Shown here piece by piece: positions 44,764 to 54,423 of a stretch of 64,000 bases of DNA. Position 1 is the first letter of the stretch. Every line of letters begins with the position of its first letter. The stretch is from CAKSFT01 sp045603125. GTDB taxonomy: Bacteria > Bacillota > Clostridia > UBA1381. The stretch spans positions 1 through 64,000 of the forward strand of contig JAZULN010000036.1 in assembly GCA_045603125.1 (NCBI GenBank), written 5' to 3'. Under the pieces are notes generated by a model. The model made no database searches, had not been told where the DNA came from, and was given only the letters and a program-made list of their open reading frames with translations. A program made the translations under genes and the position numbers.

Positions 44764-45684
44764 ATGGAAAAAATTCCGGTTTTGGTTGTAGCGGGACCTA
44801 CCGCCTCGGGGAAAACGGCTTTGGCGGTGGAGCTTGCAAAAGAATATAATGGTGAGGTAATCTCTGCCGACAGTATGCAGATATATAAAAATTTAGACAT
44901 CGGCAGTGCCAAGCCGACGGAAGATGAGATGGATGGAATACCCCATCATATGCTAGACATTAAAGAAGCGTGGGAAAGCTTTAGCGTGGCAGATTTTGTC
45001 ACATTGGCTAGAGAAAAAATAGTTGACATAATAAACCGTGGAAAGCTTCCGATTCTGGCAGGCGGTACGGGACTTTATGTTAATTCCCTAATCGATGATG
45101 TGGATTTTTCCGATGAAGATAAAGACGAAAAAATCCGGGAAGAATTAAATGAACTTCTAAAGGAAAAGGGCATAGATTATATGGCAGAAATGCTTCGGGA
45201 GATTGACCCGGTATCTTTTGAAAAAATCCATAAAAATAACACAAAAAGGGTTATTCGTGCCATTGAGTTTTTTAAAGTAAACGGCTACCCCATTTCCCGT
45301 CAGGTTGAGGAAACAAAAATGAAGGAATCAAGGTATAACCCGCTGATTTTAATGATTTCAAGACCTCGGGATTATCTTTATGAGAGAATCGAAAAAAGGG
45401 TAGATGTGATGCTTTCCTGCGGTTTGGTTGATGAGGTAAAAAAACTCATGGATATGGGTATAACGAAGAAAAATCAGTCAATGCAAGGGATTGGCTATAA
45501 GGAAGTTTTAGACTATCTTCGCGGTTTTTCTACCTATAGCGAAATGGTCAGGATTTTAAAAAGAAACACAAGACATTATGCAAAAAGGCAGATTACCTGG
45601 TTTTCAAGGGACGATAGAGCCATAAAAATTGATGGTGACTTAAGTTCTGAGGCAAAGAAAAAAATTAACGATTGGCTCATGTAG
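44764..45684 (+). CDS. miaA: tRNA dimethylallyltransferase MiaA
   Basis: 306 residues. P-loop GPTASGKT near residue 11, the DSMQIY segment and the RQITWFSRD C-terminal motif. It adds the isopentenyl group to A37 of tRNAs reading UNN codons, the step before MiaB. AGGAGG site, 8 bp after mutL. Confidence 0.96.
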   Translation: MEKIPVLVVAGPTASGKTALAVELAKEYNGEVISADSMQIYKNLDIGSAKPTEDEMDGIPHHMLDIKEAWESFSVADFVTLAREKIVDIINRGKLPILAGGTGLYVNSLIDDVDFSDEDKDEKIREELNELLKEKGIDYMAEMLREIDPVSFEKIHKNNTKRVIRAIEFFKVNGYPISRQVEETKMKESRYNPLILMISRPRDYLYERIEKRVDVMLSCGLVDEVKKLMDMGITKKNQSMQGIGYKEVLDYLRGFSTYSEMVRILKRNTRHYAKRQITWFSRDDRAIKIDGDLSSEAKKKINDWLM

Positions 45685-45700
45685 CAGAGGGGGATAAATT

Positions 45701-46408
45701 ATGGCGTTATTTACAATTTCAGACCTGCACCTGCCCCTCGGCATCGATAAGCCTATGGATATCTTTGGTAAGCGTTGGGAAAACTATGTTGAGAAAATCG
45801 AAGAAGAATGGAAAAGCAAGGTAAAGCCCGAAGATTTAGTGGTTATGCCGGGGGATTTTTCATGGGCGATGTATCTGGAGGAATCCAAAAAAGATTTTCA
45901 GTTTTTAAATGACCTTCCGGGTGAAAAAATCCTTTTAAAAGGAAACCACGATTACTGGTGGGGGACGATGAATAAGATGCGAAAGTTTTTGGCGGAGGAA
46001 GGATTTTTGGGGATTGACTTTTTGCAAAATAAGTCGGTTATGTATAAAAATGTGGCGATATGCGGCACTCGTGGCTGGAGCTATATCGGATATAACCAGC
46101 CGAAGACCTCGGAGGACGAGACGATTTTTCGGCGTGAGCTTTTAAGACTTGAAATGTCACTTTCCGATGCAAAAGAAAAAAATCCCGACGAGATAATTGT
46201 TTTTATGCACTATCCACCCATTTTACCCGAATGTTTAGATAGTGAGTTTTCAAGGCTTATGAAAAAGTATGGGGTGGAGCGTTGTGTCTATGGGCATATC
46301 CACGGGATAAACAGCAAAAATGCGGTGACAGGTTTAGTCGACGGCATAGAATATATGCTGGTTTCGTGCGATTATCTGGATTTTTCGCCGGTTAAATTGT
46401 GCGATTAG
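45701..46408 (+). CDS. Metallophosphoesterase of unknown substrate
   Basis: 235 residues of the calcineurin-like fold. Metal motifs in order: SDLHL (near 8), PGDFSW (near 51), KGNHDYWW (near 80), HYPP (near 169) and YGHIHG (near 202). The WW after GNHD is typical of a Firmicute group with no known substrate. It closes the miaB-mutSL-miaA cluster, 16 bp after miaA; the next gene has its own promoter. Confidence 0.85.
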   Translation: MALFTISDLHLPLGIDKPMDIFGKRWENYVEKIEEEWKSKVKPEDLVVMPGDFSWAMYLEESKKDFQFLNDLPGEKILLKGNHDYWWGTMNKMRKFLAEEGFLGIDFLQNKSVMYKNVAICGTRGWSYIGYNQPKTSEDETIFRRELLRLEMSLSDAKEKNPDEIIVFMHYPPILPECLDSEFSRLMKKYGVERCVYGHIHGINSKNAVTGLVDGIEYMLVSCDYLDFSPVKLCD

Positions 46409-46439
46409 TATATTTTTTTGAAAAATTACCAAAAAAAGA

Positions 46440-46467
46440 TTGAAAAAATTTTTAATTATGATATAAT
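46440..46467 (+). promoter_or_regulatory. Promoter of tig
   Basis: TTGAAA, 16 bp, TATAAT, giving a leader of about 75 nt ending in an AAGGAGG site. Confidence 0.7.
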
Positions 46468-46548
46468 ATTGAAATGATTGGTGTACTATGAGAATTTTTG
46501 ATTTATTTAGTGCATAAAGTAAAATTATTTTAAGGAGGATTACGCAAG

Positions 46549-47835
46549 ATGGCGGTTAAATCTGAACAAATTGAAAAAAATCTTGTAAAATTAACATTTG
46601 AGATATCAAGAGAGGAGCTAGAAAAGGGAATAAAGTATGCGTACCAACAAAACGCAAAGAAGATCAGCGTTCCCGGATTTCGTAAGGGTAAAGTTCCAAA
46701 GTCAGTAATTGAAAAGTATTACGGCGAAGAAGTATTCTACGATGATGCAATAAACCATGTATTACCGGACCTTTACGAGGCAGCTTTAAAAGAAGCTGAG
46801 CTTGAATCAGTTGCAAGACCTGAAATTGATATCGAAGAAATCAAAAAGGGCGAGCCGATTGTTGTTAATGCTTTGGTTACAACAAAGCCGGAGGTAAAAT
46901 TAGGTAAGTATAAGGGTATAAAGGCTGATAAAGTTGAGTATAATGTAACCGAGGAAGATATTGACAAGGATATCGACCTTGCAAGAGCAAGAAACGCAAG
47001 AATTATCACTGTTGAAGATAGGGCGATAGAAAACGGTGATATTGCAGTTATCGACTTTGAAGGTTTTTATGACGGCGTTGCATTCCCTGGCGGTAAGGGT
47101 GAAAACTACGAGTTGGAAATCGGTTCAGGAAGCTTCATCCCTGGATTTGAAGAACAACTTATTGGCAAAGAAAAGGATGCAGACGTTGAAGTAAATGTAA
47201 CATTCCCTGAAGAATATCATGCAGAGGACCTTGCAGGAAAAGATGCAATGTTCAAGGTTAAGATTCACGAAATCAAGGCTAAGGAATTACCTGAGCTTGA
47301 CGATGATTTTGCATCAGAAGTAAGTGAATTTGAAACTTTAGAAGAATATAAGAATAGCGTTAAGGAAAGACTTGAAAAAGCAGCTGAAGAGAGAGCAAAA
47401 AGAGAAATGGAAAACCAAATCGTTGAAAAGGTAGTAGAAAGCTCTCAAATCGATATTCCGGCAGCAATGATTGAAACCCAGATTGACAGATTGGTAAACG
47501 ATTTTGCACAACGTCTTTCATATCAGGGTATGAGCGTTGATATGTACTTAAAGTACACAGGCTCAACTATGGACGCTTTCAGAGAAGGCTTCAAGGAACA
47601 GGCTGAAAAGCAAGTGAGAACTACTTTGGTTATGGAAGAAATCGCAAAAGCTGAAGGCATAGAAGCAAACCAGGAAGAAATCGACGAAAAGATTGCTGAA
47701 ATGGGCAAGATGTACAACATGGAAAACGATAAGCTAAAGGAACTTTTAAGACCGGAAGATATCGAAGATATTGCAAAAGAAATCACCTTTGTAAAAGCAA
47801 TCGAAATGCTTGTTAATAAAGCATCAGTAAAATAA
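46549..47835 (+). CDS. tig: Trigger factor (ribosome-bound peptidyl-prolyl isomerase chaperone)
   Basis: 428 residues. The N-terminal ribosome-binding domain has the signature VPGFRKGKVPKS (about 43-54), the middle FKBP-type isomerase domain is at roughly 150-245, and the rest is a helical C-terminal chaperone domain. It binds nascent chains at the ribosome exit. It precedes clpP and clpX in the common tig-clpP-clpX order, separated by a large hairpin. Confidence 0.96.
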   Translation: MAVKSEQIEKNLVKLTFEISREELEKGIKYAYQQNAKKISVPGFRKGKVPKSVIEKYYGEEVFYDDAINHVLPDLYEAALKEAELESVARPEIDIEEIKKGEPIVVNALVTTKPEVKLGKYKGIKADKVEYNVTEEDIDKDIDLARARNARIITVEDRAIENGDIAVIDFEGFYDGVAFPGGKGENYELEIGSGSFIPGFEEQLIGKEKDADVEVNVTFPEEYHAEDLAGKDAMFKVKIHEIKAKELPELDDDFASEVSEFETLEEYKNSVKERLEKAAEERAKREMENQIVEKVVESSQIDIPAAMIETQIDRLVNDFAQRLSYQGMSVDMYLKYTGSTMDAFREGFKEQAEKQVRTTLVMEEIAKAEGIEANQEEIDEKIAEMGKMYNMENDKLKELLRPEDIEDIAKEITFVKAIEMLVNKASVK

Positions 47836-47843
47836 TGAATTTG

Positions 47844-47880
47844 ATGAAGCCCTATGCATAAGGTATGCATATGGCTTCAT
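47844..47880 (+). terminator. Hairpin between tig and clpP
   Basis: A 17-bp stem with one mismatch (47844-47860 with 47864-47880), 3-nt loop, followed by a short TTC tail. It is a weak terminator or processing site, so part of clpPX expression may come through from tig. Confidence 0.6.
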
Positions 47881-47913
47881 TTCAATATCTACAAAATGAA
47901 AGGATTGATTATA

Positions 47914-48507
47914 ATGAGTTTAGTGCCTATGGTAGTAGAACAAACAGGCAGAGGGGAAAGATCCTATGATATCTTCTCAAGACTTTTGGAAGATAGAATT
48001 ATTTTTCTGGCAGATCAGGTAAATGACGCTACAGCAAGCCTGGTTGTAGCACAGATGCTTTATCTTGAGTCAAAGGACCCTGATAAGGATATCCAGTTTT
48101 ATATAGACAGCCCCGGAGGGTCAATCACAGCCGGTATGGCAATTTATGACACCATGCAATACATAAAGTGTGATGTTTCCACTATATGTATCGGTATGGC
48201 GGCATCTATGGGTGCATTCTTACTTGCAGCCGGCACAAAAGGAAAGAGATTTTGCTTACCTAACAGTGAAGTTATGATTCACCAACCTTTAATTAGCGGT
48301 GGACTAAGCGGTCAGACAACAGACATCAAAATCTATTCTGACCATTTGGTAAAGACCAAGGAAAAAATGAACAGAACTTTGGCAGAACTTACAGGCAAAT
48401 CCTATGAGCAGGTGTGTGAAGATACCGAAAGAGATAACTTCATGAGTGCTGAAGAAGCAAAAGCCTATGGTCTGATAGACGATGTTATTGTAAGAAAAAG
48501 TAAGTAA
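47914..48507 (+). CDS. clpP: ATP-dependent Clp protease proteolytic subunit ClpP
   Basis: 197 residues, normal ClpP length. The catalytic serine is in the GMAASMGAFLL segment (about residue 98) and the histidine in MIHQP (about 123). It forms the 14-mer chamber fed by ClpX. The ATG at 47914 has an AAAGG site; an in-frame ATG at 47854 would add 20 residues and lies inside the tig hairpin. ClpX follows 25 bp later. Confidence 0.96.
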   Translation: MSLVPMVVEQTGRGERSYDIFSRLLEDRIIFLADQVNDATASLVVAQMLYLESKDPDKDIQFYIDSPGGSITAGMAIYDTMQYIKCDVSTICIGMAASMGAFLLAAGTKGKRFCLPNSEVMIHQPLISGGLSGQTTDIKIYSDHLVKTKEKMNRTLAELTGKSYEQVCEDTERDNFMSAEEAKAYGLIDDVIVRKSK

Positions 48508-48532
48508 TCTTATTTGAAAGGATTTATAGCCA

Positions 48533-49786
48533 ATGGCAAAAAATGAAGAAAAGAAGCAGTATAGATGCTCATTCTGCGGCAAGTCTGAGAGCGAAGTGGA
48601 GCAGTTAATTTCAGGCCCCGGCGTATATATATGTAACGAATGTGTCGATTTATGTAACGGTATTATTGAGGGTGATTATGCACCGCAAAGCGAAAGATTA
48701 AAGGCGGATAAACTCCCAAAACCCAAAGAAATAAAGGAAATTTTAGACCAGTATGTAATCGGTCAGGATGACGCTAAAAAAATTCTTTCGGTTGCCGTTT
48801 ATAACCATTATAAAAGAATAAACTATCAGGATAAAAGCAAAAGCGATGACGTGGAGCTACAAAAGAGTAATATTCTGCTCTTGGGCCCTACAGGTTCGGG
48901 TAAGACATTTTTGGTTCAGAATCTTGCAAGGATTTTAAATGTTCCCTTTGCTATTGCCGATGCTACATCTTTGACCGAGGCAGGATATGTGGGTGAAGAT
49001 GTTGAGAATATCCTATTAAAGCTTATTCAGGCGGCGGATTTCGAAATCGAGGCGGCAGAACGTGGAATTATCTACATTGACGAGATTGATAAAATTGCGA
49101 GAAAATCGGAAAATGTTTCAATCACCCGTGATGTCAGCGGTGAGGGTGTGCAACAGACCCTTCTAAAAATTTTGGAGGGTACAGTTGCGTCGGTGCCTCC
49201 AACCGGTGGAAGAAAGCACCCACATCAACAGCTCCTGCAAATAGACACCACCAATATTTTATTCATCTGCGGCGGTGCATTCGATGGAATTGAGAAAATT
49301 ATCGGCGACAGAGTCGGTAAAAAAGGACTTGGATTTGGTGCAGAAATCGAATCTAAGGGTGAGAAGAAAATCGGCGAACTTTTAAAGCAAATCACACCTC
49401 AGGATTTATTGAAATTCGGTTTAATCCCTGAATTTATCGGAAGACTTCCGATTATAGCAAAGCTTCATGAACTTGACCGTGATATTTTGGTGGATATCCT
49501 AACCACACCTAAAAATGCATTGATAAGACAGTATCAGGCACTTTTTGGCATGGATAATGTTGAGCTTGAGTTTGATAAAGACGCCGTGATTGCTATTGCG
49601 GAAAAAGCAGAAAAGCGAAACACCGGTGCAAGAGGCTTAAGGTCTATTATCGAAGAGGTTATGACCGAGATTATGTTTGAAATCCCATCGGATGAGGACA
49701 TCGTAAGCTGTATAATTCATAAAGAATGTGTAACAGATAACGTCCCACCTGAGATAATAAGAAAAAGTACCGAACAAAGAGCATAA
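48533..49786 (+). CDS. clpX: ATP-dependent Clp protease ATP-binding subunit ClpX
   Basis: 417 residues. N-terminal zinc-binding domain with four cysteines (two CxxC pairs, about 12-40), AAA+ core with Walker A GPTGSGKT near 121, Walker B IIYIDEIDK near 183, and the GAFDG segment of the pore region near 246. It unfolds substrates and passes them to ClpP. A terminator follows its stop. Confidence 0.97.
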   Translation: MAKNEEKKQYRCSFCGKSESEVEQLISGPGVYICNECVDLCNGIIEGDYAPQSERLKADKLPKPKEIKEILDQYVIGQDDAKKILSVAVYNHYKRINYQDKSKSDDVELQKSNILLLGPTGSGKTFLVQNLARILNVPFAIADATSLTEAGYVGEDVENILLKLIQAADFEIEAAERGIIYIDEIDKIARKSENVSITRDVSGEGVQQTLLKILEGTVASVPPTGGRKHPHQQLLQIDTTNILFICGGAFDGIEKIIGDRVGKKGLGFGAEIESKGEKKIGELLKQITPQDLLKFGLIPEFIGRLPIIAKLHELDRDILVDILTTPKNALIRQYQALFGMDNVELEFDKDAVIAIAEKAEKRNTGARGLRSIIEEVMTEIMFEIPSDEDIVSCIIHKECVTDNVPPEIIRKSTEQRA

Positions 49787-49829
49787 AAAAGGCGGCAGAA
49801 GAGTTTAATATGCTTTTCTGCCCTTTTAA
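49786..49829 (+). terminator. Terminator after clpX
   Basis: The stem AAAAGGCGGCAGAA against TTCTGCCCTTTT (one bulge) with a large loop and an AT tail, directly after the clpX stop. Confidence 0.7.
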
Positions 49830-49851
49830 ATAGAAAAAGGCGGAGAAAAAT

Positions 49852-51153
49852 ATGTTTTTAACAGATAATTTAAATGTAAATAGCCTGGGGCATCTTACCA
49901 TAGGCAAGAACGATACGGTGGAGCTTGCAAAGGAATTTGGAACACCCCTTTATGTAATGGACGAAGATTTGATTCGTGCAAATTGCCGTATGTATAAAAA
50001 TGCTATGGATAAGTATTATGGCGGAAACGGCTTGGTTTTATATGCAAATAAAGCCTTCTGTTCACTCTTTACCTGTAAGATTGCCAAGGAAGAAGGGCTG
50101 GGACTTGACGTTGTGTCGGGCGGAGAACTCTACACCGCCATAAAAGCAGACTTTCCTATGGAAAAAGTGTGTTTTCATGGAAATAATAAGACTTATGATG
50201 AGTTAAAAATGGCGGTGGAAAATAATATCGGACATGTTGTGGTTGATAATATCTATGAACTGCATACCCTAGAGGAAATCGCAAAAGAGCAGGGAAAAAT
50301 TCAGAATATAATGTTTAGAATTAAGCCGGGAATTGATGCTCATACCCATAGCTTTGTTCAGACAGGACAGATTGACTCAAAGTTTGGGGTAGCCTTGGAA
50401 AACGGTGAGGCTTTTGATATTATAGAGGAGGCATCAAAGCTCGAGCATGTAAAGGTAACAGGCGTTCATTGTCATATCGGGTCACAGATTTTTGATATTG
50501 AGCCCTTTTGTAAAGCGGCAGAGGTTATGATGAATTTTATTGCTGACATAAAGGCGGATTTAGGGATTGAGATAAAGGAATTAAACCTAGGCGGAGGATA
50601 TGGTATAAGATATACTAATGCGGATGACCCGGTGCCATATGATGAATACATAAAGCATGTATCGGAAGTTGTGAAGTCCACCGCCGAAAAAAGAGGCATA
50701 AAAGCTCCATTTATCTTTATGGAGCCGGGAAGGTCGATTGTGGCATCGGCTGGTATTACCCTTTATACTGTCGGCGGAGTAAAAGACATTAAAAATATTA
50801 GAAAATACATCTCGGTTGACGGCGGTATGGCGGACAACCCAAGATATATAATGTATCAATCGGAATATGAGGCGGTAGTTTGTAATGATGCCCTAAGAGA
50901 AAAGACGGAGAAGGTGACTATTGCCGGAAAATGCTGTGAGTCAGGGGATATTTTGATAAATGATGCCCTGATGCCGAAGATAGAGGTTGGTGATACTTTG
51001 GCGGTTTTGGCAACCGGTGCATATAACTATTCAATGTCATCTAACTACAATAGAATCCCACGCCCTGCAGTTGTGGCAGTATCTGGCGGTGTGGCAAGAG
51101 TGGTTATTAAAAGAGAAACCTATGAAGATTTAGTGAAGAATGATTTAGTATAA
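49852..51153 (+). CDS. lysA: Diaminopimelate decarboxylase (LysA)
   Basis: 433 residues, PLP-dependent fold III. The PLP lysine is in the YANKAF segment (about residue 65). The HCHIGSQ motif, GGGYG phosphate loop and C-terminal CESGD and GAYNYSM segments are present. It turns meso-diaminopimelate into lysine. GGAG site. It stands alone between two terminators with no other lysine gene nearby. Confidence 0.96.
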   Translation: MFLTDNLNVNSLGHLTIGKNDTVELAKEFGTPLYVMDEDLIRANCRMYKNAMDKYYGGNGLVLYANKAFCSLFTCKIAKEEGLGLDVVSGGELYTAIKADFPMEKVCFHGNNKTYDELKMAVENNIGHVVVDNIYELHTLEEIAKEQGKIQNIMFRIKPGIDAHTHSFVQTGQIDSKFGVALENGEAFDIIEEASKLEHVKVTGVHCHIGSQIFDIEPFCKAAEVMMNFIADIKADLGIEIKELNLGGGYGIRYTNADDPVPYDEYIKHVSEVVKSTAEKRGIKAPFIFMEPGRSIVASAGITLYTVGGVKDIKNIRKYISVDGGMADNPRYIMYQSEYEAVVCNDALREKTEKVTIAGKCCESGDILINDALMPKIEVGDTLAVLATGAYNYSMSSNYNRIPRPAVVAVSGGVARVVIKRETYEDLVKNDLV

Positions 51154-51154
51154 T

Positions 51155-51193
51155 GAAAAAAGGTCGTAAAGCTTAAGCTTTGCGACCTTTTAA
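51155..51193. terminator. Bidirectional terminator between lysA and dut
   Basis: A near-perfect 17-bp stem (AAAAGGTCG...CGACCTTTT, AAGCTT centre) with A and T runs, between two converging genes. Confidence 0.92.
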
Positions 51194-51195
51194 TA

Positions 51196-51696
51196 TTATT
51201 TCGTTGTACTTCCAAATCCGCCGTTTCGGATTTCTTCTGTATCATCATCAACTGTGATGCCATATTCTAGGAATATGCCTTGAGAAAAACCGTCTCCTGC
51301 CTTTACATTTACCGTCTTTCCCTCGTTTGAGTCGTTGGTAATCTTAATAAAAATATGCCCTTCGTTGTCGGAGTAATAGTAATCACTGTCGATTATACCA
51401 ACTGTGTTATTTAACTGTAGGCGGAATTTAAATCCAAGTCCGCTTCTGGGGTAAATCTTTAAAACCCAGCCGTCTTCAATTTTTGCCCTGATGCCTGTCG
51501 GGATTTTAATTGTCTCACCGGGTGCCAGGGAAAAGTCGATGGGTGAGAAGAAATCGTAACCGGCAGAGCCTTTTGTTGCCCTTTTTGGGAGCTTTAATTC
51601 TTCATATTCATTGGTTGGTTCGTAACCGAAGGAATCGATGAATCCAACTCTGAATTGTTCTTTTGATACTTTTTCAAATTTAGCTATTTTTTTCAT
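51196..51696 (-). CDS. dut: dUTP diphosphatase (dUTPase, trimeric type)
   Basis: 166 residues. All five dUTPase motifs are visible: GSAGYDF, PRSGLGFK, GIIDSDYY, GDGFSQGIF and the C-terminal GGFGSTTK arm. It removes dUTP and gives dUMP for thymidylate. Last gene of nrdD-nrdG-dut, 11 bp after nrdG, so dUTP clean-up is tied to anaerobic dNTP production. There is an N-terminal extension of about 30 residues before motif 1. Confidence 0.95.
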   Translation of the reverse strand: MKKIAKFEKVSKEQFRVGFIDSFGYEPTNEYEELKLPKRATKGSAGYDFFSPIDFSLAPGETIKIPTGIRAKIEDGWVLKIYPRSGLGFKFRLQLNNTVGIIDSDYYYSDNEGHIFIKITNDSNEGKTVNVKAGDGFSQGIFLEYGITVDDDTEEIRNGGFGSTTK

Positions 51697-51707
51697 TTTA
51701 TTCTCCT

Positions 51708-52193
51708 TTAGTGTAAGACAATCTCGCCTGTGGATAGAGTTTTTTGAACGTCAATTACCCGTTGATTGGAGCTTCCCTTCCAGTGGAGTTTTTCGTCTTT
51801 TAGTTCTTCAATGAACTTACCATCAACTAAAACATCAATAAGTCCAATATAATCTTCGTCTTTTATTTCCTCCCACGAAAAACCGGTATAGAGCCATATG
51901 GTTTTATGTGGGTATTTTTCTTTTACCAAACGGATTAGCCTTGCAATTTCTTTTCGGTTTTCGGGGTGCAAGGGGTCACCTCCTGAGAAGGTTATGCCCG
52001 AAATGTATGGCTTTTTTAGGTGGGAAAAGAGTTCGTCTTCTGCAGCTTTATCAAACTCTAATCCACCGCAAATGTCCCATGTTATGGGGTTTTGGCAGTT
52101 TTTACACTTATGTGTGCAACCTGATACCCATAAAACAACCCGGAGTCCGTCACCGTTTAGCATATCATCCTTTGTTATGTTATGATATCGCAT
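51708..52193 (-). CDS. nrdG: Anaerobic ribonucleoside-triphosphate reductase activating protein (NrdG)
   Basis: 161 residues, the short classical NrdG. Radical-SAM cysteines C26, C30 and C33 (CTHKCKNC), and a TFSGGDPLH segment. It creates the glycyl radical on the NrdD encoded immediately upstream; its ATG follows the nrdD stop with no gap. It is a different subtype from the 230-residue activase at 7.0-7.7 kb. Confidence 0.95.
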   Translation of the reverse strand: MRYHNITKDDMLNGDGLRVVLWVSGCTHKCKNCQNPITWDICGGLEFDKAAEDELFSHLKKPYISGITFSGGDPLHPENRKEIARLIRLVKEKYPHKTIWLYTGFSWEEIKDEDYIGLIDVLVDGKFIEELKDEKLHWKGSSNQRVIDVQKTLSTGEIVLH

Positions 52194-54314
52194 TTACATA
52201 CTTCTCCTGTCCTTTATTTCAGCCATCTTGGCATCATTTAACCGGGTGTCGCCCTTTACTCTTGAATAGGAAAGGTACCCGTTCATTCTGTCAATTTTTG
52301 TAAGATTCCTGCTTCCGCATTTAGGACAAACGTCCATCTCAAGTTCCTGATGACCGCAGTCGTCACAGTACGCTAAAGATAGGTTCACGCCCTCATAAAA
52401 TCCCATATCCATAGCGCGACGAATAAGAGTCTTTACCGCCTCAACGTTATAGTCTATAGGGTATTTAACATACTGGATTTTACCACCATTTAAAAGATTC
52501 CAGAACCTGTTTTCAAGGTCCTGTTTTTCGATTGGGGTAATGTCTTCAGAAACATGGCAGTGGAAACTGTTGGAAACATATTCTCTGTCCGACACATTCT
52601 CGATTATGCCGTATTTCTTTCTGAATTGCTGAACCTGAAGACCGCATAAATTCTCGGCAGGGGTGCCGTACATAGCGTATAAAACGCCGTCTTCTTCCTT
52701 GAATTCGTTGATTTTTCTGTTGATATATTCCATTACTTCTATGGCAAATTCTCCGTCTTCAACAAGAGATTTTTTATTGTGAAGCTGCTGAAGCTCGTTT
52801 AGGGCAGTTATACCAAAAGATGCAGTTGCAGCCTTTAAGAGCGGCTTGATTTTATCGTGGATACCTAAATGTCCGCCATAGAAACCACCCTCACAATATG
52901 CAAGCGGATTGGTGGACGCACGCATCTCGCCTAAATAATCATAGGTGCGAAGATGAAGGTTTCTGATAAGGTTTAGGTAGTAGTCTAAAACCTCGTAAAA
53001 ATCTCTGCTTTCCTTCTGGGCTTTTGCATAAATCATCGGTAAATGAAGGCTTACGGCACCAATATTGAATCTTCCGACAAATACAGGTGTATCCTTATCA
53101 TCAGCAGGCTTCATTCCGCCACGCTCAAACCAAGGTGACAAAAACGCTCGGCAACCCATTGGAGAAATAACTTTTTTGTACTTTTTATAGATTCCGGCAA
53201 CGTAACCTTCCCCTGTTAGGGATAACCAATCAGGGTACATGGTCTTTCTTGAACATTCAACCCCTGCCTCAAAGACGTCTTCTAATGGCTTACCCTCGCC
53301 GTGTAGGTCTTTATCATATAAAAATACGATTTTCGGGAATAGGACCGGCTTTTTGCACCATTTCTTGCCCTGACCCTTTCTTCTCACATTTAGCATAATT
53401 ATAGTTGCCATTTTCTCAAAACGCTCGGTTCCAAGACCGGCAGTGACTGTGATAAATGGGTAGTCACCACGGCTTGATGCAACCGTGTTAAATTTATATT
53501 CCCAGCCCTGGAAGCCCTGCTCAAATTCTAAGGTGATGTCCTTTAGAGCTTCTGTTTCGCATACCTCGTCAGATAAGCCTAATTCCTTATATTTATTGTA
53601 TTTCTTTTCATAACTTCTCTCGGCATAGGGTGCTAAAATTTTGTCGACTTCAGGTACGGTAAAACCGCCATATTGCTGACTTGCAGCAGATAGTACGATG
53701 TCACCGATAACGTCGAAGGCAACATCTAGCGATTTAGGTTCGTTATACCAGAGATTTCCCATTTCAAAGCCGTCTTTCAATACGTTTTTAACATCAAAAA
53801 GACAACAGTTCATGGTGTCACGGCGAGCCGACATATCGTGGACATAGATGTATCCTTCACGGCAAGCTTGCAACTCTTCCACAGTCATAAAGAACTTTTG
53901 ATAAAGCTCTTTATTTAGCTGATTGAAAATCAAAGAACGCTTGGTTGAAACGAGGGCTGAGTCGGAATTTGAGTTTTCCTTGTCGCCGATATACATAATA
54001 GCCTGACTCTTTTGATAAACTTCGTCTAGCATATGCACGAAATCCTGCTTGTAGTTTCGGTAGTCACGGTAGCTTTTGGCAACAACCGGATTTACCATAT
54101 CAAGTGCACCCTCGACAATGTTATGCATCTCTGAAATGTGAATTTCGTCCTTTCCCATGTTAAGAACACGGCTGTCTACAAATATACAGATTTTTTGGAG
54201 TTCTTCTTCTGTGAAGGTGATAAGTGCACGAAATGCGGATTTTTTTACCGCAGTAACTACTTTTTGTACGTTATATTCCTCTTTAGTTCCGTCTTTTTTA
54301 ATAATATGTATCAT
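52194..54314 (-). CDS. nrdD: Anaerobic (class III) ribonucleoside-triphosphate reductase, E. coli/Lactococcus-like
   Basis: 706 residues. N-terminal ATP-cone (about 1-95), reductase barrel with NCC and SPMGCRAF cysteine segments, zinc site C650/C653/C663/C666 and radical loop RMNGYLS with glycine 679; it ends right after the loop with no redoxin domain. Formate-dependent NrdDs have this form, so formate is the likely reductant (inference). I start it at the ATG at 54314 with a perfect AGGAGG. An in-frame start at 54371 would lie within the NrdR-like box and has no ribosome site. Operon nrdD-nrdG-dut. Confidence 0.95.
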   Translation of the reverse strand: MIHIIKKDGTKEEYNVQKVVTAVKKSAFRALITFTEEELQKICIFVDSRVLNMGKDEIHISEMHNIVEGALDMVNPVVAKSYRDYRNYKQDFVHMLDEVYQKSQAIMYIGDKENSNSDSALVSTKRSLIFNQLNKELYQKFFMTVEELQACREGYIYVHDMSARRDTMNCCLFDVKNVLKDGFEMGNLWYNEPKSLDVAFDVIGDIVLSAASQQYGGFTVPEVDKILAPYAERSYEKKYNKYKELGLSDEVCETEALKDITLEFEQGFQGWEYKFNTVASSRGDYPFITVTAGLGTERFEKMATIIMLNVRRKGQGKKWCKKPVLFPKIVFLYDKDLHGEGKPLEDVFEAGVECSRKTMYPDWLSLTGEGYVAGIYKKYKKVISPMGCRAFLSPWFERGGMKPADDKDTPVFVGRFNIGAVSLHLPMIYAKAQKESRDFYEVLDYYLNLIRNLHLRTYDYLGEMRASTNPLAYCEGGFYGGHLGIHDKIKPLLKAATASFGITALNELQQLHNKKSLVEDGEFAIEVMEYINRKINEFKEEDGVLYAMYGTPAENLCGLQVQQFRKKYGIIENVSDREYVSNSFHCHVSEDITPIEKQDLENRFWNLLNGGKIQYVKYPIDYNVEAVKTLIRRAMDMGFYEGVNLSLAYCDDCGHQELEMDVCPKCGSRNLTKIDRMNGYLSYSRVKGDTRLNDAKMAEIKDRRSM

Positions 54315-54365
54315 AAAAATCCTCCTTTTTATAGGATATAAGTCTTGTTGATATACGCAAGGGAC

Positions 54366-54381
54366 ACACAATATATTGTGG
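54366..54381 (-). promoter_or_regulatory. NrdR-like box upstream of nrdD, leader position
   Basis: Matches the NrdR consensus acaCwAtATaTwGtgt at 15 of 16 positions. It lies downstream of the predicted transcription start; centre 42 bp from the box at 54408-54423. Confidence 0.82.
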
Positions 54382-54407
54382 GTCGATTGAATTTAAGACT
54401 TTGTTTT

Positions 54408-54423
54408 GTACAATATATTATAC
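54408..54423 (-). promoter_or_regulatory. NrdR-like box overlapping the nrdD -10 region
   Basis: Matches the consensus at 11 of 16 positions with an intact CAATATATT core, and covers the -10 hexamer. Confidence 0.6.

Noticed and set aside
54312..54371. Longer start of the second nrdD at 54371
   Set aside because: It has no ribosome site and overlaps the NrdR-like box, whereas 54314 has AGGAGG and begins exactly where the ATP-cone family usually does.
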